The notes under the pieces were generated by a model. It saw nothing but the letters and a program-made list of their open reading frames with translations. It was not told the origin of the DNA and made no database searches. Source: JAJVID01 sp050247435 (GTDB lineage Bacteria > Acidobacteriota > Blastocatellia > RBC074). From it: a stretch of DNA of 64,000 nucleotides. Made by a program: the position numbers and the translations under genes. The DNA is taken from NCBI GenBank assembly GCA_050247435.1, contig JBFWUF010000030.1, positions 43,887 through 107,886 of the forward strand, given 5' to 3'. Shown piece after piece: positions 25,500 to 42,759 of this stretch; the first letter of the stretch is position 1, and every line of letters starts with the position of its first letter.

Positions 25500-28400
25500 C
25501 GTCTGACCTCTCGCTGACCAAGACGGTCAATAACTCGACGCCGAACGTCGGCGGCAATGTGACCTTCACGGTGACGGTGACCAACGGTGGGCCGGATACG
25601 GCGACGAATGTTACGGTCAAGGACGTGCTTCCAGCCGGATATACGTATGTTTCGGATAATGGAGCCGGGGCATATGTGAGCGGGACAGGCATCTGGACGG
25701 TCGGTTCATTGAACAACGGCCAGTCGAAGAGCCTGCAGATCACGGTGAAGGTCAACGCTACCGGGCCGTATGCAAACTACGCGCAGGTGCAGTCGAGCGA
25801 CCAGAACGATCCCGACTCGACGCCCGGCGACGACTCGACGACGCAGGACGACGACGACCAGGTGACGCCGGTTCCAGTGCCGGTGGCCGACCTCGCGGTG
25901 CAGAAGAACGGCCCGGCTACGGTTGCGGCTAACGGAACGGTTGTTTACACGATTCGCGTGAGCAACGCCGGCCCGAGCGCAGCCAACGGCGCGGCGGTAA
26001 CCGATCCATTCCCCGGCGCGCTGACCAGCGTGAGCTGGGTGTGCGACTCCGAAACCGGCGGAGCCGTTTGCGGAGCGCTCTCTGGCAATGGGAATCTCAA
26101 TACGACAGTAGCGACATTCCCGGCGGGCGGAAGCGTGACCTATACGGTGACCGGCACGGCGCCGGCATCAGGCACGTTTACCAACACGGCGACGGTCGCG
26201 CCGCCGCAGGGAGTGACTGATCCGAATACGAGCAACAACACCAGTTCCGTGACGACGGGAGTCGGCGTTGTGCCGACGACCGCTGACTTGGCGGTAGTCA
26301 AGTCAGGGCCGTCAACTGTGGCGGCGAATGGGACGGTGACTTATAACATCGTTGTGACTAACGCCGGCCCAGGCGCGGCCAACGGCGCCGCGTTTACCGA
26401 CTCGCCGCCATTGACGGGCGTGACCTGGACTTGCGGCCTGGAAACAGCCGGAGCCAGTTGCGGAACGGCAAACGGAGCCGGAAACATCAGCACGACGATC
26501 ACTACATTCCCGGCGGGCGCCAGCGTGACTTTCACGGTGACGGGTACGGCGCCGGCTTCGGGCACGTTCACCAACACCGCGACGGTCGCGCCGCCGCAGG
26601 GAGTGACCGATCCAGATACGAGCAACAACAGCAGCTCGGCGACGACGACGGTGCAGACGCCGACGACAACGGCTGATCTGTATGCGATCAAGACCGGGCC
26701 TGCGACTGTCGGGCCGAACGCGACAGTGACTTACAAGGTGATCGTCGGTAATTCCGGCCCATCCGGAGTTACGAATGCGCCCTTCGCCGACAACGTGCCA
26801 TCCGCGCTGACAGGCGTGACGTGGACTTGCGGCGGCGCTACCGGCGGCGCAAGTTGCGGAACCACGAATGGCGCCGGCAACGCGATCTCGACGACAATCG
26901 CCAGTTTGCCGGCCAGCAGCACCGTGACCTTCACGATCACGGGCACGGGGCCGGCGTCCGGCAGCTTCGTCAATTCGGCGACGATCACGCCGCCTGTCGG
27001 AACGAATGATCCTGATCCGACCGACAACATCGGCGGCCCGGTTATCACGAACGTCGTCGTTGTCGCCGATCTGTCGGTGACGAAGACGGACGGGACGGTA
27101 ACGTACACGCCTGGCCTCGCGACGACTTACACAATCGTGGTCACGAACAACGGGCCGGATGGAGTTACCGGCGCGGCGGTGACGGATAACATCCCGTCAC
27201 AGGTCAGTTCGTGGACGTGGGTGTGCAGCGGCTCGACCGGAAGCGCGACGGGCTGCAACGGAGTGACCAACAGCGCGGCGAACTTCACTGACACGGTGGA
27301 TATGCCGTCAGGCTCGACGATCACTTACACCGTGACGGCGACAATCCCCGCGGGGGCCGCAGGAAATCTGGTCAACACTGTGGCGGTGGCTGTTCCGAAT
27401 GGCGTGACCGACCCAACGCCGCTCAATAACAGCGCAACTGATACGGACACGGCGGCTCCAATTGCTGATCTATCGCTCAGCAAGACGGTCAACAATTCGA
27501 CGCCTGATGTCGGAACCAACGTGACCTTCACGATCACGGTGACCAACAGCGGGCCGAGCAACGCGACCGGAGTCGAGGTGAAAGACCTGCTGCCTGCCGG
27601 CTACACCTACGTTTCGGATAACGGTTCCGGCGCGTACAACAGCGGGACCGGAATCTGGACGGTAGGGGCATTGACCGACGGTCAGTCCAAGAGCCTGCAG
27701 ATCACGGCGACGGTCAAGGCGACCGGGCCGTACGCGAACTACGCGCAGGTGACGAAGTCGGATCAAAGCGATCCGGACTCGACGCCGAACGACAACTCGA
27801 CGACGCAGGACGACGACGATCAGGTGACTCCAACCCCGGTTCCGGTGGCTGACCTGTCGTTGAACAAGACGATCAACAATTCGACGCCCGATGTCGGAAG
27901 CAACGTGACGTTCACAGTCACGGTGACCAACGGCGGGCCGAGCAGCGCGACCGGAGTCGAGGTGAAAGACCTGCTGCCTGCGGGCTACACCTACGTCTCG
28001 GACAACGGTTCCGGCGCGTACAACAGCGGAACAGGAATCTGGACGGTGGGATCATTGACCAACGGCCAGAGCAAGAGCCTGCAAATCACGGCGACGGTCA
28101 AGGCTACGGGGCCGTACGCCAACACGGCTGAAGTCTCGAAGTCGAATGAGAAAGACCCGGACTCGACGCCGAATAACAACAACCCCAATGAAGACGATCA
28201 GAAGTCGGTGACGCCCACGCCTGTGCCGGTGGCTGACCTGTCGTTGAACAAGACGATCAACAATTCGACGCCCAATGTCGGAAGCAACGTGACGTTCACG
28301 ATCACGGTGACCAACGGCGGGCCGAGCAGCGCGACCGGAGTCGAGGTGAAAGACCTGCTGCCCGCGGGCTACACCTACGTCTCGGACAATGGCTCAGGCG

Positions 28401-30298
28401 CGTACAACAGCGGGACAGGAGTCTGGACGGCGGGAACATTGACCAACGGCCAGAGCAAGAGCCTGCAAATCACGGCGACGGTCAAGGCTACGGGGCCATA
28501 CGCCAACACGGCTGAAGTCTCGAAGTCGAACGAGAAAGACCCGGACTCGACGCCGAACAACAATAATCCGAATGAAGACGACCAGAAGTCGGTGACGCCT
28601 GCGCCTGCGCCTGTGGCCGATCTGGCGATCACGAAAACAGACGGCGTGACGAGCGTGACCTCCGGGAACACGACGACCTACACGATAGTCGTGAGCAACA
28701 ACGGGCCGTCGTCGGCCAACAACGCGGTCTTCAAAGACGCGGCGGTTGCCGGGCTGAACGTAACGGGGGTGACGTGCGGCGGCGCCAGTGGCGGCGCGGC
28801 TTGTCCCGCTGCGGGGAGCGTGACGGTAGCCTTGATGCAGGGATCGGGGATCGTCATTCCAACGTTGCCATCCGGCGGGAGCGTGACTTTCACTGTGGCT
28901 GCGACGGTGACTTCACAATCGAGCAGTGTCACGAACACCGCGACGATCACCCCGCCGAACGGGGTGACTGACAACGGGCCAAATCCGAACAGCGCTTCGG
29001 ACACGGACACTGTCGTTGTGGAAACCGATCTTGCGCTCACCAAGACGGCGAACAACTTGGCTCCGAAGCTGGGCGACATCGTCACGTTCACCATCACAAT
29101 CAAAAACAACGGTCCTGGCAGCGCCAGCAACATCAAGGTCGAAGACATCCTGCAAACAGGCCTTGTTTACGTCAGCTCATCGGCCAGCAAGGGATCGTAC
29201 AGCAGCGTGACCGGTGTCTGGACGGTCGGCTCGCTGAACGCGAACGCGTCGGCGACGTTGCAACTCAGGGTTCGGGCGGAGTTTGGCTGCTGCACGGTGG
29301 CCAACACGGCTCGCATTATTGATTCGAGCACGCCGGATTCGAACTCCGCCAACAACCAGGCGAGCGTGACCATCGGAACGCCTGTCGGGCCTGGCGGCAA
29401 TCTGCCTCCGTCCTCCGAGGTCAGCGATCAGAAGGCCGGGTCGGTGTTGATCTACAACTTCTACACCTCGAGCGCATCTCAAAACTCTCATAACACCCGG
29501 TTCAACATCACCAACATCAGTTCAGATTCGCCCATCGCGGTTCACCTGTTTTTCGTTGATGGATCGAACTGTTCAGTGGCGGATATGTTCCTCTGCCTGA
29601 CACCGAATCAGACAACGAGCTTCCTCGCTTCGGATCTCGATCCGGGTACGACAGGTTACGTGGCGGCGGTTGCGGTGGATCCGAACACCGGATGCCCGGT
29701 CTATTTCAACTGTCTGATCGGAGATGAGTACGTCAAGCTGAGTTCCGGCCATCAGGCCAATCTCGGCGCCGAAGCCATCTCAGCGTTGACCACCAACCCG
29801 GCGGTCTGCAATGAGAATTCGAACGTTGCGACGCTCAATTTCGACGGCGTCAAGTACGGTCGCGTGCCTCGCGCGTTGGCGCTCTCGAACATTCCGTCGA
29901 GAGCCGACGGCAACGACACGATGCTCATCCTGAACCGGATCGGCGGCAACCTGGCGACGGGAGCGGATACGTTGACCAGCATCTTCGGCATCTTCTACGA
30001 CGACACGGAGACTGGCGTGAGCTTTAGCTTCACCCCCAGCGTCTGCCAGTTCCGGTCGAGCATCAGCAACAACTTCCCGCGCATCGCGCCGAGGTTCGAG
30101 ACTCTCGTGCCCTCCGGCCGTAGCGGATGGTTGAAACTCTACTCGACCAACGACCAGGGCATCCTGGGAGCGGCGATCAACTTCAACCAGAATGGTGAAG
30201 GCGCGGCTGGAGCGTTCAGCCAGGGTCACAACCTGCATAAACTGACGCTGACGCCAAGCGCCAGCTACACCATCCCGGTTATCCCGCCGAGTTGTTGA
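25098..30298 (+). CDS. Giant DUF11 surface protein, 3' part after gap
   Basis: Continuation of the gene that starts at 21240; the frame differs in window coordinates only because of the placeholder Ns. It holds eleven further DUF11-type beta-sandwich repeats, each opening with a variant of ADLSLTKTVNNSTPNVG, with Asp-rich linkers (DDDDQVT) that may bind calcium. Early repeats are nearly identical; later ones diverge (VADLAVQKNG, TADLYAIKTG, VADLSLNKTI, ETDLALTKTA). The last 290 or so residues form a different domain (from about SEVSDQKAGSVLIYNFY to YTIPVIPPSC) with paired Cys residues; I know similar tails in other acidobacterial exported proteins but no name. No LPxTG or PEP-CTERM anchor is seen. 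The gene ends at a strong terminator. Confidence 0.88.
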
Positions 30299-30340
30299 TC
30301 GGCTTCTTCGGATGATCGTGGAGCCAGACGGCTCTAAACA

Positions 30341-30380
30341 AAAAGCGCGGGACGGATTGATCAATCCGTCCCGCGCTTTT
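30341..30380. terminator. Bidirectional rho-independent terminator
   Basis: A perfect 40-bp palindrome: 20-bp arms (30341-30360 and 30361-30380) beginning AAAAGCGCGGGACGG and ending GCGCTTTT. It lies 43 bp after the stop of the surface-protein gene and 128 bp from the stop of the convergent CHRD gene. A and T runs at the two ends let it work in both directions. Confidence 0.9.
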
Positions 30381-30430
30381 GTTTTGGCGCCTGTCCGATC
30401 TGAGCAATTACGCCAGATGTGGCGCTGAGA

Positions 30431-30473
30431 TCATATTTCATATGCAATATTACATATGAGATATGAAGTATGA
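30431..30473. repeat. AT-rich palindromic repeat, imperfect copy
   Basis: About 43 bp built from CATATTTCATATG and its complement with several mismatches. It belongs with the perfect copies at 52081-52123 and 53699-53739. All three lie between genes in otherwise GC-rich DNA. Confidence 0.7.
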
Positions 30474-30507
30474 CCGGCGCTTACACTGCGGAAAAATATC
30501 CGCCTGC

Positions 30508-32415
30508 TTACTTGATCTTCAGCCTCACCGGGTTGCTGGTCTTGCCGTCAAGGGTGAAGGTCAGGTTGACTTCGCCCGCGCCGGCCATTGATTGCGGAAC
30601 CTGCAGGTTGACCTGGTCGAGTCCGTCAAACTGGCTTTGAGCCGCAAAACCGAGCGGCGTGACGTTGGTGGTTCCGATGGTCATCGTCATCGCGGTTGAA
30701 GCGAAACGCAATCCGGTGCCGAAGAGAGACACGAAGTTGCCCGCCTCAATCTCTCTGGGCGTGCCGTCGGGGTTGCCCATCACGATGTTGAAGACCTGTC
30801 CGTTGGCTGACGCGACCGCCGCCGGGGCGCCCGTACCTGCGGCATTGGCCGTGAAGACGCCCGGCGAACTCGACGAAATTTCGATCTGGCCTCGCGAAAC
30901 CGTTCCGTCTTTCGCCACGACGACAACCGTCGCCGTGCCGAGCAGAGTAGTGGCCGGGATTAGATAATTGACCTGACCCTCCGAAACGAAGAAGAGCTTC
31001 GCCGCGACTCCGTTGACGAAAACCGATGTGCCATCGAGCGTCAATGGCAGCGGCTGGCTTGTCGCGACGGCTACTTGCGAGGCGAGCTTCGTCCCAAATC
31101 CCGCGACGATGGCTTCGGGCGTGGCCAGGGAGCCATATTTCGCCGCGTCCCTCGTCGCAAACGCCACATTGTTCAAGCTGGCCGCCGGAGCGACGACGAT
31201 GGCTACAGGCGCGGATAACAGCCCCGTGCCGCTGCGCGCTTGAACAAACAGCGTGCCCGCGCTAGACCGCAACGCGCCAGGAATGACGACGCCGAAAGCG
31301 CCCGTGGCCAGATCCAACTGCGCGGCCACCTGCTGCCCGTTGACCAACACTGTGCTTGTCAACACGCTGGTCAGATCGGGACTGGCGATCAGCAGCGCGA
31401 TCTGAGCGTCGGTCGAACCCGTTTCGAGGAAGTAGGAGTTCGTTTGTTGGATGACCTGTTGGATGGCCAGCGGCTGCGCCAGCGTCGCCAATTGGCCGCG
31501 CAATTCGCCGCTTGTATTGGCCGATGTGTGCATGTTCACGTAAAAGCCCGCCGGGTTAGCCAGCAACCTGGTGAGCGCGGCGATCTGCGCGGCTGTGGTC
31601 AGCGTCACAGTGCGCGAGATCGTGCCCGCCCCGGTTGGGATTGTTATGGTGTTGGCGCCGCCGATGCCGGTGTTGATGACAACGCTACCGTTCATGCCTG
31701 CCACATTCTCGTGAATGTGCAATCCGGTGATGACAGTGTTGGCGGGGAAATCTTTGAAATTCATTGTGAAGGTGACCTCGCCGCCAGTGACCACGCCCAT
31801 CTTGTCACGCTTCGGGTTAATGGTGATCGTGCCGGTTCCGCTGGCGTTGGTCGTGACCGGCGGAACTTCGTTGGCGCCGCTGATGGCGACCGAAACGCCC
31901 AGCGCCTCGGTGAAGCGGAAGAACTGGCCGCGCAGCGCGCCGCTCGGATTGGCCTCCGTGTGCAGGTTGAGGTAGAAGCCGGATGGTTTTTCGAGCATCC
32001 TCCCAAGCGCCGCGATGGCGTCCGCCGACGTTATCTGCCCGGTCACGTTGATCAGGCCCGACCCGCCGGCGAACGTTATCGGGTTGGCGGCGCTGATGCC
32101 GGAATCAAATCGTATGGAGCCGTTCTGTCCGATCACATTCTCGTGAATGTGCAAGCCTCTGATGGTTACCGCCCCCGGGAAAGAGACAGTGCCCAGGAAA
32201 ACGAAAGAGCCGCCAGTGATATTGCCATTGGCGTCGCGGTTGGCGGTGAAGGAGACAAGAAAGCCGCCGCTCGCGTTCAAACCCGCTACTGGCGGGACTT
32301 CGTTCGCAGGGCTGATCGAGATACTTGCCGTAACCGTCTCGGCGCTGGCCGGGATGGAAAACGCCAGAAGCAGCAGCGCAAGGAGTGAAGTTGTAAATCC
32401 TACTGTTCTTTTCAT
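30508..32415 (-). CDS. Exported CHRD-domain protein with TIGR03437-type C-terminus
   Basis: 635 residues. A signal peptide (MKRTVGFTTSLLALLLLAFSIP..ASA, about 1-25) is followed by two CHRD domains (about 28-170 and 172-315). Both keep the NEVPPV opening, the RGLHIHEN / TGLHIHEN motif and the closing LHTEANPSGALRGQ / MHTSANTSGELRGQ. From about 400 to the end it matches the Solibacter-type C-terminal domain (TIGR03437): VNYLIPA, GTGLRF, GLDQVNLQVP and VRLKIK. CHRD domains are named after chordin; their bacterial role is unknown. A TIGR03437 tail is a good acidobacterial marker. It shares the tail type with the gene just upstream (32571-33866), and the two lie in the same direction, separated by 155 bp. 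Confidence 0.88.
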   Translation of the reverse strand: MKRTVGFTTSLLALLLLAFSIPASAETVTASISISPANEVPPVAGLNASGGFLVSFTANRDANGNITGGSFVFLGTVSFPGAVTIRGLHIHENVIGQNGSIRFDSGISAANPITFAGGSGLINVTGQITSADAIAALGRMLEKPSGFYLNLHTEANPSGALRGQFFRFTEALGVSVAISGANEVPPVTTNASGTGTITINPKRDKMGVVTGGEVTFTMNFKDFPANTVITGLHIHENVAGMNGSVVINTGIGGANTITIPTGAGTISRTVTLTTAAQIAALTRLLANPAGFYVNMHTSANTSGELRGQLATLAQPLAIQQVIQQTNSYFLETGSTDAQIALLIASPDLTSVLTSTVLVNGQQVAAQLDLATGAFGVVIPGALRSSAGTLFVQARSGTGLLSAPVAIVVAPAASLNNVAFATRDAAKYGSLATPEAIVAGFGTKLASQVAVATSQPLPLTLDGTSVFVNGVAAKLFFVSEGQVNYLIPATTLLGTATVVVVAKDGTVSRGQIEISSSSPGVFTANAAGTGAPAAVASANGQVFNIVMGNPDGTPREIEAGNFVSLFGTGLRFASTAMTMTIGTTNVTPLGFAAQSQFDGLDQVNLQVPQSMAGAGEVNLTFTLDGKTSNPVRLKIK

Positions 32416-32443
32416 CGTCTTTCCTTTCGTGATTGAGCTGGCT

Positions 32444-32463
32444 CGGTTACCGCTTGGTAACCG
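32444..32463. other. Small palindromic hairpin between two exported-protein genes
   Basis: CGGTTACC-GCTT-GGTAACCG, an 8-bp perfect stem with a tetraloop, 29 bp upstream of the CHRD gene start. Without a T run it is not a typical terminator; it could be an operator or mRNA element. Confidence 0.4.
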
Positions 32464-32570
32464 TGTTCGCCCATAAGTCGGGTGTATGGATTGATTCAGA
32501 TGATTGAGTGGAGCTTGATTGGCGGTTGCGGGAGCGCGGGCCTGACAACCCGCGCCCCCGGCGGTTATGT

Positions 32571-33866
32571 CTACTTGATATTGATCTGCACCGTGTTGGC
32601 CTGCTTGCCTGCGGCGGTGAAGACCACATCCGCCAGGCCGCGATTGATGAGCGATCGCGGGATCAGGATGTTGGCCTGATCCAGTCCCTCGAATCCCGGC
32701 GCGGGCGCGGTGGCGACGAATGTGGACGCCGTTCCGCCAATCGTGGCGCTCAACGCCGATTGCGCCGCGGCCCGGAACCCCGTGCCGAAGGCGACAAGGA
32801 CAACTATGTCCGTGTCCGGCCCGAGGTCAATCGGGATCGGATCGAAGCGGTTGGTCATGGAGTTCAATTGCGCGACCGGCTCGAAGGTGTCAACGCCGTT
32901 TCGCCGGCGCAGAAGCACCGCCGCAGCCACGCCCTGCCCGTTCGCATTCGCCGCGAACAACGCCGGCGAAACGGCTTCGATGGTGGCCGTTCCCTGCGCG
33001 GTGTCAACGCCGTTGCGGCGGACGGTGATCGTCGCGGCGCCGGCGCCAGTGCCTGCCGGGATCAAATAGTTGATCTGAGTCGGAGCGACGAAAAAGAGAC
33101 CGGCTGGGCGATCCACACCGCTCGCGTCTCTGACCCTGATTTCTGTCCCATCAAGCTGCGTCGGCAGCGGGACTGTGCTCGCCGTGGCGATGTTTTGTGA
33201 AAGCCCGGAGCCGAACCCCGCGACAATTCCGTCAGCGGTAAGCGACCCGCTAGGCGCAAAGCTCGCCGCCGAAACGCTGGCGAAATTCGCAAGCGCGGGG
33301 GCAGGCTGTACGCTTTGACTGGTGGTGTAAATTGAGTCGCCGCTGGTAGTGAAGTTTCCGTTCGCCGCATTGCCCGCGGCGTAAAATGTCACAGCCCCGG
33401 CGCTCTGCGCGGGAGCCTTCCACCGGAAAGTCCAACTTCCCTGGCCGGGAGACGAGGGCGCATTACCCGCCCCGGTGTGGTTGATGTATTGACGTTGATT
33501 GCCGCTCACGCTGTTGAGCTGAGTCTGGGTGCGATTGTCATTCGGTATCAAGTCGCCAACTCGCTTGCCGCTGGCATCAATCGCTGTAAGTTGAAATCCG
33601 TATCGCGCGCGATTTTGCTGGGCCAGCGTAACAGTCACGGTGATTTCCTGGTTTGGAGAGTAAGTGGCCGGCAGATTTATGCTCAATGTTCCGCCACCCG
33701 GGCCTCCGCCGTGGCAGGAGTTGCAATCCGCTTCGTCAGGCGCTCCTGTCAATGATGGATCAGGCCCACCGCTGAAAGCCCTGGCCGGAGATCCATTCAA
33801 ACTATAAATAGCGAACAGTACGCCTAGTGAAACGGTAATCGTAAGTTTTAGCAGGTGAATTCGCAT
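32571..33866 (-). CDS. Exported CxxCH protein with TIGR03437-type C-terminus
   Basis: 431 residues from the ATG at 33864-33866, chosen because it starts the signal peptide MRIHLLKLTITVSLGVLFAI; a longer frame upstream lacks a signal. After SPARAFSGG the mature chain has TGAPDEADCNSCHGGGPGGG, a CxxCH that could bind heme c, then a beta-sandwich (about 50-180) of the choice-of-anchor/reeler-like kind (YSPNQEITVTVTLAQ, RYGFQLTAID). The C-terminal half (about 185-431) is a TIGR03437 domain: VAGFGSGLSQNIA, INYLIPAG, GLDQANILIP and VQINIK. The combination suggests an extracytoplasmic redox or matrix protein. AAGGAAG lies about 11 bases upstream. Confidence 0.82.
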   Translation of the reverse strand: MRIHLLKLTITVSLGVLFAIYSLNGSPARAFSGGPDPSLTGAPDEADCNSCHGGGPGGGTLSINLPATYSPNQEITVTVTLAQQNRARYGFQLTAIDASGKRVGDLIPNDNRTQTQLNSVSGNQRQYINHTGAGNAPSSPGQGSWTFRWKAPAQSAGAVTFYAAGNAANGNFTTSGDSIYTTSQSVQPAPALANFASVSAASFAPSGSLTADGIVAGFGSGLSQNIATASTVPLPTQLDGTEIRVRDASGVDRPAGLFFVAPTQINYLIPAGTGAGAATITVRRNGVDTAQGTATIEAVSPALFAANANGQGVAAAVLLRRRNGVDTFEPVAQLNSMTNRFDPIPIDLGPDTDIVVLVAFGTGFRAAAQSALSATIGGTASTFVATAPAPGFEGLDQANILIPRSLINRGLADVVFTAAGKQANTVQINIK

Positions 33867-34343
33867 AATCTTTAAAGCTTCCTTTTCGTCGAATAGTTGG
33901 GCGTTGGTTTTGCTTGTGTCCCGTCCGCAAAGCCCGGCGCCAGATAGCGCAGGCTTTTCCCGGAGACACATATCACCAGACGCCGATGGTTCGCGGCCAA
34001 GCGGCGGCTTGTGGAAGATCGGCGCTCCCACCTCCGCGCGGTTAGCCGTTTGGCGAAGTCCTCACTCGGAGCGCTATCGAATAGCGCTCCCGCGCCGAGT
34101 GAGAGATAAATCAAAGATTGAAGGAGTTGTGTAAGACGAGATAAACCGTCTCTCAGTCTGTCTTTTTGAGCGACTGTTACCTCACGGAACATGGTTAGAT
34201 CGGCGCAGGCACCGTTATGGGTGTGTTATTCAAGCGCCGTCGTAAATCATCCAGGCAAAGTTAGCTGATTATTTTGTAGGACAGGCAACCAGACGAACTT
34301 TTATAAAGTGTTTCATTAGGTTGAGCCGGTCAGTGACCGACTT
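33867..34343 (-). other. Intergenic leader with RNA-like folds
   Basis: About 480 bases upstream of the CxxCH gene (minus strand). It holds three strong stems: 33916-33969 (GTGTC...GACAC with inner AAAGCC/GGCTTT pairing), CGCCGAT (33981-33987) / ATCGGCG (34018-34024), and a long hairpin 34061-34103 (CTCACTCGG outer stem, GGAGCGCTAT inner stem). The first two are close together and near the gene start, as in a structured 5' leader. I could not assign a riboswitch class; parts (GCAAAGCC) recall c-di-GMP-I, but on the wrong strand. Confidence 0.4.
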
Positions 34344-35195
34344 TCATCTTGGCTCACGTGTGTTCCCGGCGCCCCTCTCTGAGACAGATGAACTGGCGGC
34401 TTTCAAATTGTGACCCAGCATCCACTTCATCAATTCAGGCTCGGCGTAAGCTTTATCCCACGAGTTGTGGCCGACCTTTTCGTACTCTGTGTATTTGACG
34501 TTGCCGCCAGCGGTCTTCAACGCCTCGTTCATCTTGCGCGATTCATCAGGCGGCACGACCGAGTCAGCGCCGCCGTGAAAAATCCATACCGGGGTCTTGC
34601 CGATTGAGCGCGCCGTCGCGGCGTAGGGATCAACATTCGGGTCGGGTTCTTTTGCCGCTTCCGGGACAGGAACTCTCGCTGGTCGCCGGATGCCGCCGCA
34701 AACGGGCGCGAGCGCGGCGAATTTGCCGGGATGCCTCGACGCGATGCTCCAGGCGCCGTAACCGCCCATTGAAAGACCGGTCAGGTAGAGCCGGTCACGA
34801 TCTCCGTTGAATTCTTTGACCGATTGCTCGAACGCTTTTAGCGCCTGTTCTTGCATGGGCGCTTCTGTCCACCAGACGCCCTTGCGGCATTGCGGCATCA
34901 CCACGATTGCGGGAAAGCGGTCAACGTAGCGGCGGATCGCTCCGCCGATGCCGACCTCGGTTTGAACCATGCCGTCATCGCCGCGCTCACCCGCGCCGTG
35001 CAGAAACAATATGACCGGCCATTTTTGCTTCTTGTTCCAGTCGCGCGGCACGTAAACCTGATAGCGGTAAGTTTCGGCGCCGATTTTCGCGGTTCGATTG
35101 AGAAAGCCTGTTTCGGCAGCATGGACGTTCGCGGTCATCGCCAGGAAGATGATATTGAGCAAAATCAGTAAGGACAGTGTGTGAATCGCTTTCAT
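34344..35195 (-). CDS. Exported alpha/beta-hydrolase (esterase, LpqC/PHB-depolymerase-like)
   Basis: 283 residues. Signal peptide about 1-27 (LLILLNIIFLAMTANVHA). The hydrolase fold shows VILFLHGAGERGDDG with the oxyanion region, nucleophile elbow GLSMGGYGAW, an Asp in FHGGADSVVPP and His in KVGHNSWD, i.e. a complete Ser-Asp-His triad. The closest families cut ester bonds of phenolic esters or short-chain polyesters (esterase PHB type, feruloyl-esterase-like). Substrate cannot be fixed. It stands alone between a structured leader region and a long REP-like hairpin just upstream of its start. Confidence 0.88.
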   Translation of the reverse strand: MKAIHTLSLLILLNIIFLAMTANVHAAETGFLNRTAKIGAETYRYQVYVPRDWNKKQKWPVILFLHGAGERGDDGMVQTEVGIGGAIRRYVDRFPAIVVMPQCRKGVWWTEAPMQEQALKAFEQSVKEFNGDRDRLYLTGLSMGGYGAWSIASRHPGKFAALAPVCGGIRRPARVPVPEAAKEPDPNVDPYAATARSIGKTPVWIFHGGADSVVPPDESRKMNEALKTAGGNVKYTEYEKVGHNSWDKAYAEPELMKWMLGHNLKAASSSVSERGAGNTREPR

Positions 35196-35817
35196 TCTTG
35201 TCTCCTGTGAAAGCCCTGGGTACGCATCGCTTCCAGCGTGCTATTTGGCAAGAGGCCGATTGAAAGGAAATAGACCTCTTGCCAAATAGCACGCTGGAAG
35301 CGATGCGTACCGAGGAGCGATGGATGAAGTTTGGCGGGGCGGTTCCAGCGGAATAGGTGTGATACCGGAACTGCTGTTGCGACCGAACCGGCGCGTTGCC
35401 GGAAAAAAGCGGGCCTATGGATTGGGAGCGGCTTTGCATCGGATTGCCTCCGAACGATCCGCGCGGTGTAACCCCGCGCTATATTTTATCCCAGCAAATC
35501 GCCCGCCTTCTGGTTAATGTTCGGTCTCTGATTGTCGTTTATGGAATTCGCGCGGCATTCTATGTGCCCGGAGAAGCTTACGCAAGGGGACTGACATCTG
35601 GATTTGGGGCTGAGCCTCTTTCGACGGTTTTCGCCGGAACAACACAACGCCTTGCCGCGTACCAATTTGTTCTGTAGCATCCGTGATCTAATCGAACGCA
35701 AAATCCGTTGACCAAGACAACTCTCGATGGGAATGAACCAGGGGCTGGTTGTTTCAACCCGTCCTGTCCAAATCCAGCCTCAATGCGCCACCGCGACTAC
35801 GAATAGGAGAGATGAAG
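35196..35817. other. Intergenic region with REP-like hairpin
   Basis: About 620 bases between divergent genes (esterase and first tricorn protease). It holds the perfect 37-bp hairpin at 35219-35311. Open frames here (for example 35396-35677) have no family-like sequence or ribosome-binding site and are judged not to be genes. AGGAG at 35805-35809 serves the tricorn gene. Confidence 0.6.
35219..35311. repeat. REP-like hairpin, family A (37-bp perfect arms)
   Basis: Arms 35219-35255 and 35275-35311 are exact reverse complements, starting GGTACGCATCGCTTCCAGCG; loop 19 bases. A near-identical element is at 63811-63901, so this is a dispersed family. Confidence 0.9.
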
Positions 35818-39192
<3,375 letters not shown>

Positions 39193-39203
39193 GAGATTAC
39201 ACC

Positions 39204-39288
39204 TGGGAGCGCACGCAAACTTGCGTGCAGGGTTCACGCCAAGCGGCTTTTGTTCACAGCCCCGCACGCAAGGATGCGTGCGCTCCCA
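39204..39288. repeat. REP-like hairpin, family B
   Basis: TGGGAGCGCACGCA (39204-39217) and TGCGTGCGCTCCCA (39275-39288) are perfect 14-bp arms; inner TTGCGTGC / GCACGCAA copies add structure. It fills the gap between tricorn copies 1 and 2. The same core recurs at 57003-57359 and 60192-60317. Confidence 0.8.
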
Positions 39289-39311
39289 GAAGGCCATAGA
39301 GGAGATGACTT

Positions 39312-42677
<3,366 letters not shown>

Positions 42678-42689
42678 TGAAGGGACATA

Positions 42690-42736
42690 GACAGGATTTA
42701 CAAGATTGACAAGATGATCACCTTGTAAATCCTGTC
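42690..42736. repeat. Inverted repeat between tricorn copies 2 and 3
   Basis: GACAGGATTTACAAG (42690-42704) and CTTGTAAATCCTGTC (42722-42736) form a perfect 15-bp stem with a 17-base loop. Similar 'acaggatttac' elements are known as dispersed repeats in several environmental genomes. Confidence 0.75.
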
Positions 42737-42759
42737 ATACGCTCTTGGAGAAAAGCGCC

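Noticed and set aside
34061..34103. Terminator for the esterase gene
   Set aside because: Lies about 240 bp past the stop of the minus-strand esterase only on the far side of another gene's leader, and has no T run.
33872..34192. 106-residue minus-strand frame upstream of the CxxCH gene
   Set aside because: Lies in the structured leader; composition follows the hairpins.
35396..35677. 93-residue frame between esterase and tricorn gene
   Set aside because: No ribosome-binding site, no recognisable pattern, in a repeat-containing spacer.
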